A DNA stretch of 64,000 bases from Helicobacter vulpis (GCF_003660395.1 NZ_QXQT01000006.1:23828-87827); one strand, 5' to 3'; numbered from the stretch's first letter, positions 17,949 through 27,283 are shown. Numbers and translations are program-made. The notes: generated by a model not told the origin, from the sequence alone.

Positions 17949-19792
17949 GGCTTTGCTTGGCGTTTGCCATGACTATTGGTTGTGCCTCCCAAAGTGTCCA
18001 AATACTCTAAATAGGCGATGAGAAATTTGCGCGATAGAGGCCAATGCGTTTTGAGCAATGCGATGTCTAGATACCCATATTGTTTTAGAAGCGTTTGCAT
18101 CAATGTAATAGCGCGTTCTAGGGTTTTTTTTTCTACAAAGACATTATGGCATAGCCGCACGACTTTTTGGGCTCGACAAAGGGCTTTGAGCGCATTGTCG
18201 CCGGCTTGGCGGTCTACATCCAATACTGCGTAAAGATTGTAAGGAGCTTGGGGGGTAAAACCCCCGTGTTGGATCGCGTTGTAGAGCTGGGTTTTCAAAT
18301 TGTCTTGGAGTTGTTCTAGTTTAACCCCTTGGCGCAGCCACAATCCATGTTCTTGTCGCAAAAAATCTTGTTTTTCTAGCTCCACAAAGGCTAGGGTAGC
18401 TAAGTGCGCGCTAACATGGCTGTATTTGGCACAAATCCCCTTGACACTCAAGAGGGCATGGGGGTTGTGCATGTAAATACTTTTGATGGATTGCACCAAG
18501 CTAGAGAGCGCGCTAACAGGGTAGATCACCATTTCTTGTGCATCTACAATGGCATGGGGTACTTGTTTGGCGATTTCTAGGGCTAGGGTGTGGTTTAGGC
18601 CAAAGCGTTGTACACTGCAGAGGAGTCCAAAACCTTTTTGGTGCGCTTGGCAAAGGATTGCAAAGGCTTGGGGAAAGTCTTGGGCTTCTAAGGCATGGAG
18701 CAAGGCATGCTTTAGGCTTTTTTTGAGCGGATCGGCGATGGGGTTTAAGATCAAAGCCCCTCCCCACACCCGCCCTTGACAACTCAAAATCACACACTCT
18801 CCATAACATGCAAAGAGCTTTTGATCGATGAGGAGAGTGGCAAAAGGAGAATCTAGTAAGAGAAGTTTCGCTTGGGCGCGCAAAGTGCCTAGTTGCACGC
18901 TAATGACTTGATTGTGTTTGAGTGCAGGAGCGTCTGGGGGGGCTAAGAGTTTCACATCTAAAGTATGAAAAGCACGCAAGACCCCTTTGTGGCTTAAAAG
19001 CATGCCTGTTTTCAGTTCTTGGGCTTTAACTCCGCCCAAGTGCAATGCCACGCGTTCATGCATGCCAGCTTGCGCCACTTCTTGGCCATGCTGGTGCAAG
19101 GTTTTCACCCGTACCCCCTTTTGCAAAGGCAGTACACTGAGATGATCATGGGTTTTTACTTGTCCTCCTAGCACAGTTCCACTCACGACCACCCCCCTAC
19201 CTTGCACCATAAAAACACGATCAATATAGAGCCTAAAAAGATCTTTTAGAGCATTTTTAGGGGTTCTCTTGCTAAAGGGGTGTTGGAGTAAAAATTGTTT
19301 GAGAGCTTCTATACTGCTAGGATCGTAAATACTGCATTTAAAAAGCCCGATACAGGCAGCTTTATAATCTTGCAGAGTATGCATAACATTGTGTTCTAGG
19401 TTCTGGGTATGCGTACATCTATCCACTTTACTCAGCACCACCAAACACGGGATTTGCAAGAGAGCGCAGATCAAAATGTGCTCCAAGGTCTGCTCTTTGA
19501 TTCCTTCATAGGCATCTACCACAAGCAAGGCCATGTCTAGGGCAAAGCTCCCTGAAATCATCGTGCTGATCAAGCTTTGGTGTCCGGGCACATCTACAAA
19601 ACCCAAAGTGCGCCCAGGGCTTTGTACACGACAAAAACTCAGATCGATCGTCATCCCTCTTTCTTTCTCATGTACGCTTGTGTCCCCATCAAACCCACTC
19701 AATGCCTTAATAAGCGCGCTTTTGCCATGGTCTACATGCCCACAAGTGCCTAGTAAAAAATACTCTTCTTTGGTCTGTGAGGGGGTTTTCAT
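17945..19792 (-). CDS. selB: Selenocysteine-specific translation elongation factor SelB
   Basis: 615 residues, the full SelB length. The N-terminal GTPase has GHVDHGKS (P loop, 18-25), the switch region KERGMTIDLSF, DVPGH and SKVD. EF-Tu-like beta barrels follow (DRVFMVQGRGVVVSGTV), then a C-terminal array of winged-helix domains that bind the SECIS stem-loop (LYNAIQHGGFTPQAP then PYNLYAVLDV). It delivers Sec-tRNA to in-frame UGA codons. H. pylori is not known to carry selB, so this separates the organism from it. No selA, selD, tRNA-Sec or selenoprotein lies in the window. ATG 19792 has AAGGA six bases upstream. Confidence 0.93.
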   Translation of the reverse strand: MKTPSQTKEEYFLLGTCGHVDHGKSALIKALSGFDGDTSVHEKERGMTIDLSFCRVQSPGRTLGFVDVPGHQSLISTMISGSFALDMALLVVDAYEGIKEQTLEHILICALLQIPCLVVLSKVDRCTHTQNLEHNVMHTLQDYKAACIGLFKCSIYDPSSIEALKQFLLQHPFSKRTPKNALKDLFRLYIDRVFMVQGRGVVVSGTVLGGQVKTHDHLSVLPLQKGVRVKTLHQHGQEVAQAGMHERVALHLGGVKAQELKTGMLLSHKGVLRAFHTLDVKLLAPPDAPALKHNQVISVQLGTLRAQAKLLLLDSPFATLLIDQKLFACYGECVILSCQGRVWGGALILNPIADPLKKSLKHALLHALEAQDFPQAFAILCQAHQKGFGLLCSVQRFGLNHTLALEIAKQVPHAIVDAQEMVIYPVSALSSLVQSIKSIYMHNPHALLSVKGICAKYSHVSAHLATLAFVELEKQDFLRQEHGLWLRQGVKLEQLQDNLKTQLYNAIQHGGFTPQAPYNLYAVLDVDRQAGDNALKALCRAQKVVRLCHNVFVEKKTLERAITLMQTLLKQYGYLDIALLKTHWPLSRKFLIAYLEYLDTLGGTTNSHGKRQAKP

Positions 19793-19939
19793 GGCTTATC
19801 CTTTATTTTTCTTGAAAGGAGTTATACCACAAACCTAAAATCTAGAAACGCTTAGGGCAATAATAGAAACTTTTTACACAGAAATTAGATACATAAGCCT
19901 TACAAATAGATTCAAGAGTCTTATAAAATATCTTAAGAT

Positions 19940-19980
19940 TTATTTTATTATTATAATGTATAATGTAAATATTATTTAAA
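19940..19980 (+). promoter_or_regulatory. AT-rich promoter/operator region before the Hof-like porin
   Basis: Almost pure A/T stretch with two TATAAT hexamers seven bases apart (19952-19957 and 19959-19964) inside an imperfectly palindromic sequence. Metal regulators of Helicobacter (Fur, NikR) use AT-rich palindromes of this kind, but the spacing does not match either consensus well, so only a promoter is firmly suggested. Confidence 0.4.
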
Positions 19981-19996
19981 AAAGTTGAGGTGCGGT

Positions 19997-21289
19997 ATGG
20001 ACAGTTTGCGCGTGTTAAAGGTTTTATCATGTAGCATGGTGCTGTGTGGAGCGATGGCACAGGCAGCCAGTTTTGCCTACGATCTCAAGTTTGTAAGCTT
20101 CACCTACAATTTGGCCGGCAAAGACAACCCCTACTGGAATAGCCTAGTGAACATGAAAAATCGAATCATGCCCGAAATTGGGATTCAGTTTGATAAAAAC
20201 CAATCCCTCATGTTTGGCGGGTGGTTCATCCAAAACCTACACACCCATTATAGCTACTTCCCCTATTCTTGGGGGGTTACAATGTATTATAGTGGGGTAT
20301 GGAAGGATTTTAGAGCCCATGTGGGTATCATCCCTAGAACTTATTCCATCTCTTCTTACCCTCTAGCGGCTTTTAAAAAGCTCTTTTGGTTTAAAGACCC
20401 TACCGCTAGAGGGGCAATGTTGCAATACAAGCCCGCTTACAACCCTAATCGCTGGTGGAATGGCTGGGCGGAGTTCATCATAGACTGGTATGGCGGGCGC
20501 AACTGGAACAATGGTCCGGCTAAGAAAAATTACAACATGAACCAAATGCTCTACTTTGGTTCTACCGAGTGGTCGTTTTTAAAAGGCTATCTTGGCTTTG
20601 GGGGCAGAATCGTAGCTTTCCACAACACTAGCTCTTATAGCATGGGTGATAAATACCCCTTTGATGGGCATTCGGATCCGAGCATGCGGGGCCAAACCCC
20701 TCTTTGGCCCAATGGTTACCCCTATTTCAGCGGGGAGCCACTAGGGGGCGTGCCAGGCAAGTACGCCAACCCCACAGTACTCGATCGCATCTACTACTAT
20801 GGCTATATCAAAACCGATCTCAAGCGTCTGATGCCCTATATGGACAAAATCTCTTTTGCCTTTGGCACGATGTCTGAGCAAGAACATTATTGCGTGCGTT
20901 CGGGGGTGAAGTGTGGACCCAGCCAGTGGTATAATAGCTTTGGGGGGCAATTTGACTTTGTGGCGCAGTATAAGGGCTTTGGTTTCTATGAAAAATACTA
21001 CTTTTCAGACAAGCCTCAGATGAAATTTTATGCCACCTATGGGCGCGCGCTCTACACAGGGCTACCTTGGTACCACGCGCCTAACTTCCAACGCCTCGCG
21101 CTTTACTATGTCTATAAGAACAAGTTCATGAGCTTGCGTGCGGACGCGTTCTTTAACTTCATGGGCGGGGGCAATGGGCACAGCTTGAATGGGACAGGGG
21201 GCAAGTGGTATACCACCTTCCAGCAATTTGTAACCCTCTCCATTGACACTAGAGAACTGGTGGACTTTGTACGCAGCCACCGCCACTAG
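19997..21289 (+). CDS. Hof-family outer membrane protein
   Basis: 430 residues from ATG 19997 (GAGG six bases upstream; the frame is also open from TTG 19985). Signal peptide ending AMAQA-AS. The mature protein is rich in Tyr, Trp and Gly with alternating strands, and stretches such as GVWKDFRAHVGIIPRTYSIS and FGFYEKYYFSD are typical of the Helicobacter Hof group of barrel proteins. It is expected to be an outer membrane channel of about 16-18 strands. Two Cys (HYCVRSGVKCG) may form a loop disulfide. It converges on gltX, overlapping by 4 bases. The exact Hof member was not assigned. Confidence 0.7.
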   Translation: MDSLRVLKVLSCSMVLCGAMAQAASFAYDLKFVSFTYNLAGKDNPYWNSLVNMKNRIMPEIGIQFDKNQSLMFGGWFIQNLHTHYSYFPYSWGVTMYYSGVWKDFRAHVGIIPRTYSISSYPLAAFKKLFWFKDPTARGAMLQYKPAYNPNRWWNGWAEFIIDWYGGRNWNNGPAKKNYNMNQMLYFGSTEWSFLKGYLGFGGRIVAFHNTSSYSMGDKYPFDGHSDPSMRGQTPLWPNGYPYFSGEPLGGVPGKYANPTVLDRIYYYGYIKTDLKRLMPYMDKISFAFGTMSEQEHYCVRSGVKCGPSQWYNSFGGQFDFVAQYKGFGFYEKYYFSDKPQMKFYATYGRALYTGLPWYHAPNFQRLALYYVYKNKFMSLRADAFFNFMGGGNGHSLNGTGGKWYTTFQQFVTLSIDTRELVDFVRSHRH

Positions 21290-22659
21290 GCGCGCGCTAA
21301 GAAAGTTTGCAGGCGTTCTAAAGCTTGATCACCTAGCACGAATAGGGCTTGTTTGAGATCAATCCCCCCTTTCTTGCCCAAGAGTGCGACGCGCAATGCG
21401 GGCATGAACGCCCCGGGTTTGAGCGCGTGGGTGTCTAAAAAGGTGTGCAAGAGGGTTTGGATATTCTCTAAACTCTCTAAGGGCGCGTCTTTTAAGATTT
21501 GGGCGAATGCTTCTAGCAGGGGTTTAGCTTGCAGGGTTTTAATAGGGTCATAGCTAACAGGGGGGTTTAGCACTTCGTGCACGCCTGTACTCAAGCTCCT
21601 AAGGGTGGTGCAACGCTCTTTAAGCGCGCCCAATAACATGTCTTTTTGGAGCGTATTAAGACGATCAAAGGCGGGGGGCAGCTCAAAATCTTGTAAAAGT
21701 ATCTCTAATTGGGCGTTAGAGGTGGCTTTGAGATAATGGGCGTTGAGCCAGTCTAATTTGTGGGGGCTAAAGCAGCTGGGCGCGCTATTTAAATCTTTGG
21801 CATCAAAGAGTCTTAGCAATTCTTCTAGGCTAAAAATCTCTTGATCGCCATAACTCCAACCCAAGCGCGCTAAGAAATTCAGCAAAGCCTCTTTAAGATA
21901 GCCCAAAGCCTTGTAATCCATCACGCCCATCGCCCCATCGCGCTTACTCAATTTGCGCCCTTGTTCGTTTAAAATCATGGGCACATGGTAAAAATTAGGC
22001 AATTTAAAACCTAGGGCTTGGTAAATGAGAATCTGCTTAGGGGTGTTGCTCAAATGGTCGTCTCCGCGAATAATATCGCTAATGCCCATCAACGCGTCAT
22101 CAATGCTTACCACAAAATTGTAAGTGGGCGTGCCATCCGCGCGCGCGATGATGAAGTCGTCTAACTCTTTAGCCTGTACCACCACTACGCCCTTGATCCC
22201 GTCTTTAAAGGCGATCTCCCCCTGCAGAGGGGCTTTAAGGCGCACCACAGGCTTAACCCCTTGAGGGGGTGTGCCGGTAAAATCTCTATAACGGCGATCG
22301 TAGCGGGGAGTCTCCCCTTTGGCGCGCTGGGTTTCTCTTAAAGCCTCTAGCTCTTCTTTACTCGTGTAGCAATAATACGCCTTGTGCGTGTCTAAGAGTT
22401 GTTGGACATAGCTTTGATAAAGCTCTAAGCGTTGAGACTGGTAGAGAATTTCTCCATCAAAGCCCAAACCCATCCACGCAAAGGCTTGTAAAATCGCCTC
22501 TGTGGCCTCTTGGCTATTGCGCGCCAAATCGGTGTCTTCAATGCGCAAATAACACTTACCCCCACGCCCCCTGGCGTAAAGATAATTAAACAGAGCCGTC
22601 CTCAAGCCTCCAATGTGTAAATGCCCTGTGGGAGAGGGCGCAAAACGAGTTACAACCAT
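21286..22659 (-). CDS. gltX: Glutamyl-tRNA synthetase (GltX1 type)
   Basis: 457 residues. Class I signatures: the first is FAPSPTGHLHIGG (HIGH-like HLHIG) near residue 7, the second GRKLSKRDG (KMSKS-like) near residue 236. Zn-binding Cys are mostly absent, as in many epsilon-proteobacteria. Helicobacter has two GltX proteins, one for tRNA-Glu and one for tRNA-Gln; the closer similarity here is to GltX1, the tRNA-Glu enzyme. ATG 22659 has AAAGGA five bases upstream. Confidence 0.94.
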   Translation of the reverse strand: MVVTRFAPSPTGHLHIGGLRTALFNYLYARGRGGKCYLRIEDTDLARNSQEATEAILQAFAWMGLGFDGEILYQSQRLELYQSYVQQLLDTHKAYYCYTSKEELEALRETQRAKGETPRYDRRYRDFTGTPPQGVKPVVRLKAPLQGEIAFKDGIKGVVVVQAKELDDFIIARADGTPTYNFVVSIDDALMGISDIIRGDDHLSNTPKQILIYQALGFKLPNFYHVPMILNEQGRKLSKRDGAMGVMDYKALGYLKEALLNFLARLGWSYGDQEIFSLEELLRLFDAKDLNSAPSCFSPHKLDWLNAHYLKATSNAQLEILLQDFELPPAFDRLNTLQKDMLLGALKERCTTLRSLSTGVHEVLNPPVSYDPIKTLQAKPLLEAFAQILKDAPLESLENIQTLLHTFLDTHALKPGAFMPALRVALLGKKGGIDLKQALFVLGDQALERLQTFLARA

Positions 22660-22701
22660 GCATGTCCTTTAAGCGCAAAAGTCCTAAAATACACATTTTA
22701 A

Positions 22702-22707
22702 TATAAG
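22702..22707 (+). promoter_or_regulatory. -10 element for the exonuclease gene
   Basis: TATAAG about 20 bases before the ATG at 22727, preceded by a T-rich stretch. AAAGGGG lies between. Confidence 0.4.
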
Positions 22708-22726
22708 CTGACTTAAAGGGGCGCGC

Positions 22727-23518
22727 ATGCTTTGTGTGTTGGACATTGAAACCGTACCCGATCTCGAGCGCATTAGTCGCGATTTAGACCCCGAATGGAC
22801 ACTAAGCCCCCTAGAGCTTTGCGCTAAAGCCTTTGAAGTACAAAAAGCCAAGAGTGGGAGCGAGTTTTTGCCCCTGTATTGGCATAAGGTGATTTCTATT
22901 GCAGCGGTGTTAGCCAACGCGCAGGGGCATTTTATCAAGGTGGGCAATTTTGGCAAGCAAGAGGGGCATGAAAATGAGGAAAAGCACCTAGTGGGGGACT
23001 TTTTAGAGTTTTTTAACCACAGAAAGCCCATGCTTGTTAGTTTCAATGGGCGCAATTTTGATCTGCCCACTCTCATGCTCAAAGCCCTAGCTTATAACCT
23101 AGATGCGCACGCCTTTTATGAGCAAAGCAATTACCGCTACCGCTACAGCGAAGCGCTCCATACGGATTTGCTCGATAGCCTTTCTCAGTTTGGCGCGCCG
23201 CGGCTTAACCTCGATGGGGTGTGTTCTATGGCCGGTTTGCCGGGTAAATTTGGCTTGAGTGGGGAGAGGGTGCATGAAATTTACTATGGTCAAGAGGATG
23301 ATCGCTTAGATCGCATCGATAACTATTGTCAGGCCGATGTGCTCAACACCTATTGGCTTTATCTTAAATACATCCTCTCTAAGGGAGAGTTGGCTAAAGA
23401 GCATTATTTAAATATTTTGGTAGAGTTTAAAAGCAAACTCCCCCAAGACAAGCCCTATAGCGAGGTTTTCACCCAAGCCCTAGAGCGCGAGATTCAAACT
23501 GAGATGCAAGGGGATTAA
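22727..23518 (+). CDS. Predicted 3'-5' exonuclease (PolB-like, DEDDy family)
   Basis: 263 residues. Three exonuclease motifs are visible: LDIET at residues 4-8 (Exo I), LVSFNGRNFDLPTL near 105 (Exo II) and the YCQADVLNTYWLY segment near 205 (Exo III, DEDDy type). This is the free-standing family related to the proofreading domain of DNA polymerase B. It may act in DNA repair; the substrate is not known from the sequence. It is divergent from gltX and convergent with the Sel1 gene, overlapping it by 4 bases. Confidence 0.85.
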   Translation: MLCVLDIETVPDLERISRDLDPEWTLSPLELCAKAFEVQKAKSGSEFLPLYWHKVISIAAVLANAQGHFIKVGNFGKQEGHENEEKHLVGDFLEFFNHRKPMLVSFNGRNFDLPTLMLKALAYNLDAHAFYEQSNYRYRYSEALHTDLLDSLSQFGAPRLNLDGVCSMAGLPGKFGLSGERVHEIYYGQEDDRLDRIDNYCQADVLNTYWLYLKYILSKGELAKEHYLNILVEFKSKLPQDKPYSEVFTQALEREIQTEMQGD

Positions 23519-24285
23519 GGCTTAACAATATGCCATTCTACTTTGAGCATATCGCAAGACCCTTTAAAGCCTAGATCGCAACCCTTTAGAAAGTATTTTT
23601 TAGCTTTTTTGCGACTTTTACGCACACTATGAACATCCCAATAGATCACCCCTAAGCTATGGCAAGCATAGGGGTCGCCTAATTTTGCGCCCCGTTGGTA
23701 GTATTTGATTGCTTGGTCTATGTCCTTGTGCACACCTAACAAACCCTGCTCATAAATCCAACCCAAAGTGCGGTAAGCCTGCATATCCCTCATTTTGCCC
23801 GCTTTTTGGTAGTCCATGATAGCTTGCTTGGGATTGCTGCTCTCTTCTAATTGTCCACGAGCCAAATAGGCGCGCGCGATCCCCATTTGCGCCATCTTGT
23901 TTAAATAAGCCATGATTTTAGGGCGATCATTAGCATAACCGGCCTGAAGCAAGCCTTCTAAATAGGTACTTACTTGGCTCTCAGGCGGGCGTGCCACCAG
24001 CGCGCAAGCCTGCTTAGAGCCTAATTGACATGCCTTTCTAAAAGAAACAACGGCTTTTGTAATGTCTTTAGGCGCGCCCTCCCAGTAAAAAAAGCCCAGT
24101 CTTTCATATGCCCGCGCGCTCCCCAACTCCCCAGCCCTTTGGTAGTCTGCAATGGCCTTTTTGATGTCTTGGGCATAACGCGCCCTATCACCATCTTTTA
24201 GGTACGTCTCCCTAGCGCACCCCCCCAAGCACACAAGGGCTACTAGGGCTATTCTGAGGGCGTTGTATGCAGGGCTTTGTGGCAT
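23515..24285 (-). CDS. Sel1-repeat lipoprotein
   Basis: 256 residues from ATG 24285. The N-terminus is a hydrophobic lipoprotein signal with lipobox LGGC. At least four Sel1-like repeats follow, with the A-x-x-x-Y-x-x-A-x-x-x-G pattern (KAIADYQRAGELGSARAY, KAVVSFRKACQLGSKQAC, QAIMDYQKAGKMRDMQAY, QAIKYYQRGAKLGDPYAC, and a last Cys-rich unit). The Cys spacing resembles the Helicobacter Hcp proteins. Probably a periplasmic scaffold or secreted factor. A TTG twelve bases upstream is the alternative start. It overlaps the end of the upstream dehydrogenase gene by 37 bases, an unusually long overlap. Confidence 0.8.
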   Translation of the reverse strand: MPQSPAYNALRIALVALVCLGGCARETYLKDGDRARYAQDIKKAIADYQRAGELGSARAYERLGFFYWEGAPKDITKAVVSFRKACQLGSKQACALVARPPESQVSTYLEGLLQAGYANDRPKIMAYLNKMAQMGIARAYLARGQLEESSNPKQAIMDYQKAGKMRDMQAYRTLGWIYEQGLLGVHKDIDQAIKYYQRGAKLGDPYACHSLGVIYWDVHSVRKSRKKAKKYFLKGCDLGFKGSCDMLKVEWHIVKP

Positions 24286-25205
24286 AGGGGGTGGCAATCC
24301 TCATCTAAACTACTAGGAGACATGCACCGAATGGCATTCACCAATTCAATGGCCGGGCGCGCGCTCTGTACACTTACCCCCTCCCCGTCTAAAATCTGTT
24401 TGTAACTTTGGGTGTGCAGATCGTCAAAACCATCGCTAAAATCAATTTCATTCCCCTCCAAGACCAAAGAGCGATAGGCACTATCGTGGTGTATGCCCAA
24501 ATGTTCGGGGTTAATAGAGAGAAACCACGAAACGCGCGCGTGCTCCAAAGTCAAAAACCCCCCCATGCAATCATTTTGGTGCACATGTACCACATTATCC
24601 ACCACCCCTCCAAAAATATCTAGCAAAATGTCAAAGAAGTGGATGCCAATATTGCTGGCTAACCCGCCGCTCTTGTTTTCATCTCCTTTCCACGAGTTAA
24701 GATACCACTTTCCGCGCAACACCAAGTAGGTTAAAGAAACCTCATAAATCTTATCGGGAACTTTGAGCAATTCGGCCCGTACATCTTCTTTGAGCTGCAT
24801 GATATTAGGATGTAGGCGCAACTGCAAGATATTGAACACCCGTTTGTTATATTTTTTCTCAAGCGCGCTGATTTCATCAAGCTCACTAGGGTCTAGCACT
24901 AGGGGCTTTTCGCAAATAGCGTGGATACCATGCGAGAGCGCAAATTCAATATGCTCAAAATGCAGGTAATTAGGGCTGCAGATGGCCATGTAGTCTAAGT
25001 TCTTCTCTTGCGCCTTGCAATCTTGTAAATACTGGTGTAAATCCTCTAAATCGTTGAAAAATTCACAATCCAGCCCGTATTGATCTAAGATGCGTACGCT
25101 GTCATGAACGTCCATTGCACAATCGAGTACATGCCCTAGTTCTTGGATTGCCTGTAGGTGTTTGGGGGCGATAAATCCCCCCACCCCAATGATACCAAAA
25201 AGCAT
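24249..25205 (-). CDS. Gfo/Idh/MocA-family dehydrogenase (WlbA/WbpB/GnnA type)
   Basis: 318 residues. N-terminal Rossmann motif GIIGVGGFIAPKHLQAI, then the YMAICSPNYLHFEHIEFAL and ICEKPLV (family catalytic EKP) segments. The C-terminal domain holds GGLASNIGIHFFDILL. This set matches oxidoreductases that oxidise the 3-position of UDP-sugars (WlbA/WbpB on UDP-GlcNAcA, GnnA on UDP-GlcNAc) for surface polysaccharide or lipid A. Without an aminotransferase neighbour the two cannot be separated. ATG 25205 has AAGGAG upstream. Confidence 0.8.
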   Translation of the reverse strand: MLFGIIGVGGFIAPKHLQAIQELGHVLDCAMDVHDSVRILDQYGLDCEFFNDLEDLHQYLQDCKAQEKNLDYMAICSPNYLHFEHIEFALSHGIHAICEKPLVLDPSELDEISALEKKYNKRVFNILQLRLHPNIMQLKEDVRAELLKVPDKIYEVSLTYLVLRGKWYLNSWKGDENKSGGLASNIGIHFFDILLDIFGGVVDNVVHVHQNDCMGGFLTLEHARVSWFLSINPEHLGIHHDSAYRSLVLEGNEIDFSDGFDDLHTQSYKQILDGEGVSVQSARPAIELVNAIRCMSPSSLDEDCHPLCHKALHTTPSE

Positions 25206-25307
25206 ACAAACTCCTTAAAAAAATTTGAAGCGCATGGTAACAAAATTCCATTGAGGGGGTTCTTTAGTGGGCGTATTCCTTGCCTTAAAATGGGCAATAG
25301 GCGTTGA

Positions 25308-25952
25308 TTAGGGTAAAATTAGCGCATCTACCCCATGATCATCAGGATGGCTTGAATCAAAGTCTTTGAGAATGACGCAGCGTTGAGGGGTAAGTTCTAG
25401 GAGTGCCGCAAAATCTTGGCTCAAATAAAGAGCGCTCGCTCTAGCTAATACACCAGCTTTCAAATCTGCTTTGCAACGTACTTCTACAATGTCTAATAAG
25501 CCTAGACGGCTGGCATAAGCGCACATGTCTTTGAGGTGTGCGCCCAAGAGTTGTGCGCTCAAAACCACCCCATCGCCCCCGTGCACCACACTTTCTAAGA
25601 GTTGGTAGGGGTCTACAAAATAATCCTTGTGAATCAAGGGGTTGGGGCTTAGGCGGCGCACATAACCTAGCAAGTCCAAACTTTCTAAAGCAGGTAAGGG
25701 GGTATAAAGGGGCATGAAGTCCAGCAAAAGGGCACGGGCGGGGCGCTCCAATTGTTCCAACAGGACTTCTAACTCTAGGCTAGCATCTAGACGCAAAACC
25801 TGCTGGGGACCGCTTTGGGTGCGTTCTAAGTCTTGGACTCTTAGTCTAGGCGCATAGGGGTTATAGGCTAGAGTGCGCCCCAAGACCTCTAGGGGGGTCA
25901 AGGCCTGCTTGGTTTCTAGGTAATGGCTCAGGGCACTTAAATCTAATGGCAT
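25308..25952 (-). CDS. TIM-barrel protein resembling indole-3-glycerol phosphate synthase
   Basis: 214 residues. NPLIHKDYFVDPYQLLESVVHGGDGVVL resembles the CKDFIIDPYQ-GADAVLL segment of TrpC, and LGLLDIVEVRCKADL the LGLDVLVEVH strand. The early substrate-binding segments and the late GINNR loop are missing or altered, and the protein is about 40 residues short, so TrpC activity is doubtful. It overlaps the upstream TPR gene by 10 bases and has no clear ribosome site. Probably a degenerate relative with a new role. Confidence 0.5.
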   Translation of the reverse strand: MPLDLSALSHYLETKQALTPLEVLGRTLAYNPYAPRLRVQDLERTQSGPQQVLRLDASLELEVLLEQLERPARALLLDFMPLYTPLPALESLDLLGYVRRLSPNPLIHKDYFVDPYQLLESVVHGGDGVVLSAQLLGAHLKDMCAYASRLGLLDIVEVRCKADLKAGVLARASALYLSQDFAALLELTPQRCVILKDFDSSHPDDHGVDALILP

Positions 25953-27235
25953 TTGGCGATCGCATCGGCATGCTCTTTGAGCTCGGGCTGGTTTTTAATT
26001 TCTGTAGCGTCAATCTTGGCAAAGATATCTCTAGCTTGCGCGCACTCACCCAATTTATAATACCCCCACGCTAGGGAGTCCAAATAGAAGATCGAATCGG
26101 GTTCGACTTCTAGGGCGGTTTTGACATAGGCGATCCCCTTTTTGATGTCTAAATTGTAATCGATCAGAGAATAACCCAAGAAGTTGTAAAAAAACGCGTC
26201 TTGAGGGTTCATATCCCCCTTGGTGCGCTTGAGATTTTGGCTACGTTCTGCAATGGCGCGCTCTAGTTTCTGGGTGATCTTGACCACTTCAGATTTTTTG
26301 GGGGGGTTGTGGATGGCGTTGAGGTGCTCATAAGTGTAAATGGCCTCTAGGGCTAAGAAGCTAGGGTCTTTTTTTTCATTGTAGATCAGGCTAGCTTGTT
26401 TGGCAGCTAGGGCAAATTTCTTTTGCGCGGTGTAGAGGTCTAGGAGCAAGCGACGGTCAAAGGGGAAATTCTCGGCGACCTTTTGGGCTTTGTCAAATTC
26501 CTTAAGTGCTATTAATACAGAGATGTAGAGCTGGGCATTTTGTACAATAGGGTCTCTCTCATACAAGGTCCCAAAGACATCCTTAGCTCTGTCTAACTCA
26601 TTAAGCTGCAAGAAAGTGTTGTAGGCGCGTTGGCATAAATCAGGCGAACAGCCGTAATTTTTCAAATGAGAGCTCAGTAGACTCACGGCCTCTTGGTGGC
26701 TGTTTTGCATAAAATAAATGGTGATGAGCTTCTCTAAACTGTCCTCGCTATGGGTTTGGTTGTAAAAGCGGTTGAGCAAGGAAAACGCCTTATCATAGCG
26801 TTTTTGACTCAAATACAGAGAACCCAAAACATCATCCAACATTAAAGACTTATCCTCGCGGCGGATAGTTTCTAACATCGCGATCGCCTTATCGGTCTGC
26901 CCAGTTTGGATATAGCCATCCACCAAAATCTTATTGATAGAAATGTCTTTTTTGTCCTTAGTGATTTTTCTATAGAGCATGGCCAATTTTACCGCTGTGC
27001 TGAGATCGCCCAAACTGGCCGCAGAGATCGCCGCTTCTTTGGCGTATAGAATATTGTTTGTCTCTTTATAGAGATGCAAATAGCCTCGTTTAGCTGCGGC
27101 AAAATCGCCCCGATGGAAGGCATCAGAAGTAATGAGAATCTGTTGATCTTCGCTCAAGCTTTGGGCGAAGAGTACACCTGCTAGCGTCATCGTCAACACC
27201 GCGCCCTTGCGCTTAAAGGAAGTCGCCTTTTTCAT
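25943..27235 (-). CDS. TPR-repeat protein, exported
   Basis: 430 residues. The N-terminus is a signal peptide (basic MKKATSFKRK, then AVLTMTLAGVLFAQS). The rest is helical with several TPR-like units, for instance QTDKAIAMLETIRRED, KRYDKAFSLLNRFY and FDKAQKVAENFPFDRR. The last is clearest (IKKGIAYVKTALEVEPDSIFY then LDSLAWGYYKLGE). TPR proteins are scaffolds; partner unknown. ATG 27235 has AAGGAG upstream. Confidence 0.78.
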   Translation of the reverse strand: MKKATSFKRKGAVLTMTLAGVLFAQSLSEDQQILITSDAFHRGDFAAAKRGYLHLYKETNNILYAKEAAISAASLGDLSTAVKLAMLYRKITKDKKDISINKILVDGYIQTGQTDKAIAMLETIRREDKSLMLDDVLGSLYLSQKRYDKAFSLLNRFYNQTHSEDSLEKLITIYFMQNSHQEAVSLLSSHLKNYGCSPDLCQRAYNTFLQLNELDRAKDVFGTLYERDPIVQNAQLYISVLIALKEFDKAQKVAENFPFDRRLLLDLYTAQKKFALAAKQASLIYNEKKDPSFLALEAIYTYEHLNAIHNPPKKSEVVKITQKLERAIAERSQNLKRTKGDMNPQDAFFYNFLGYSLIDYNLDIKKGIAYVKTALEVEPDSIFYLDSLAWGYYKLGECAQARDIFAKIDATEIKNQPELKEHADAIAKCH

Positions 27236-27283
27236 TTTTAACTCCTTTTCTTAAGAATATAGCATAAAACCTTCACATTTGAT

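Noticed and set aside
24249..24285. The 37-base overlap of the Sel1 gene with the dehydrogenase gene as a sign of fusion
   Set aside because: The frames differ and both products have normal ends, so it is only an overlap.
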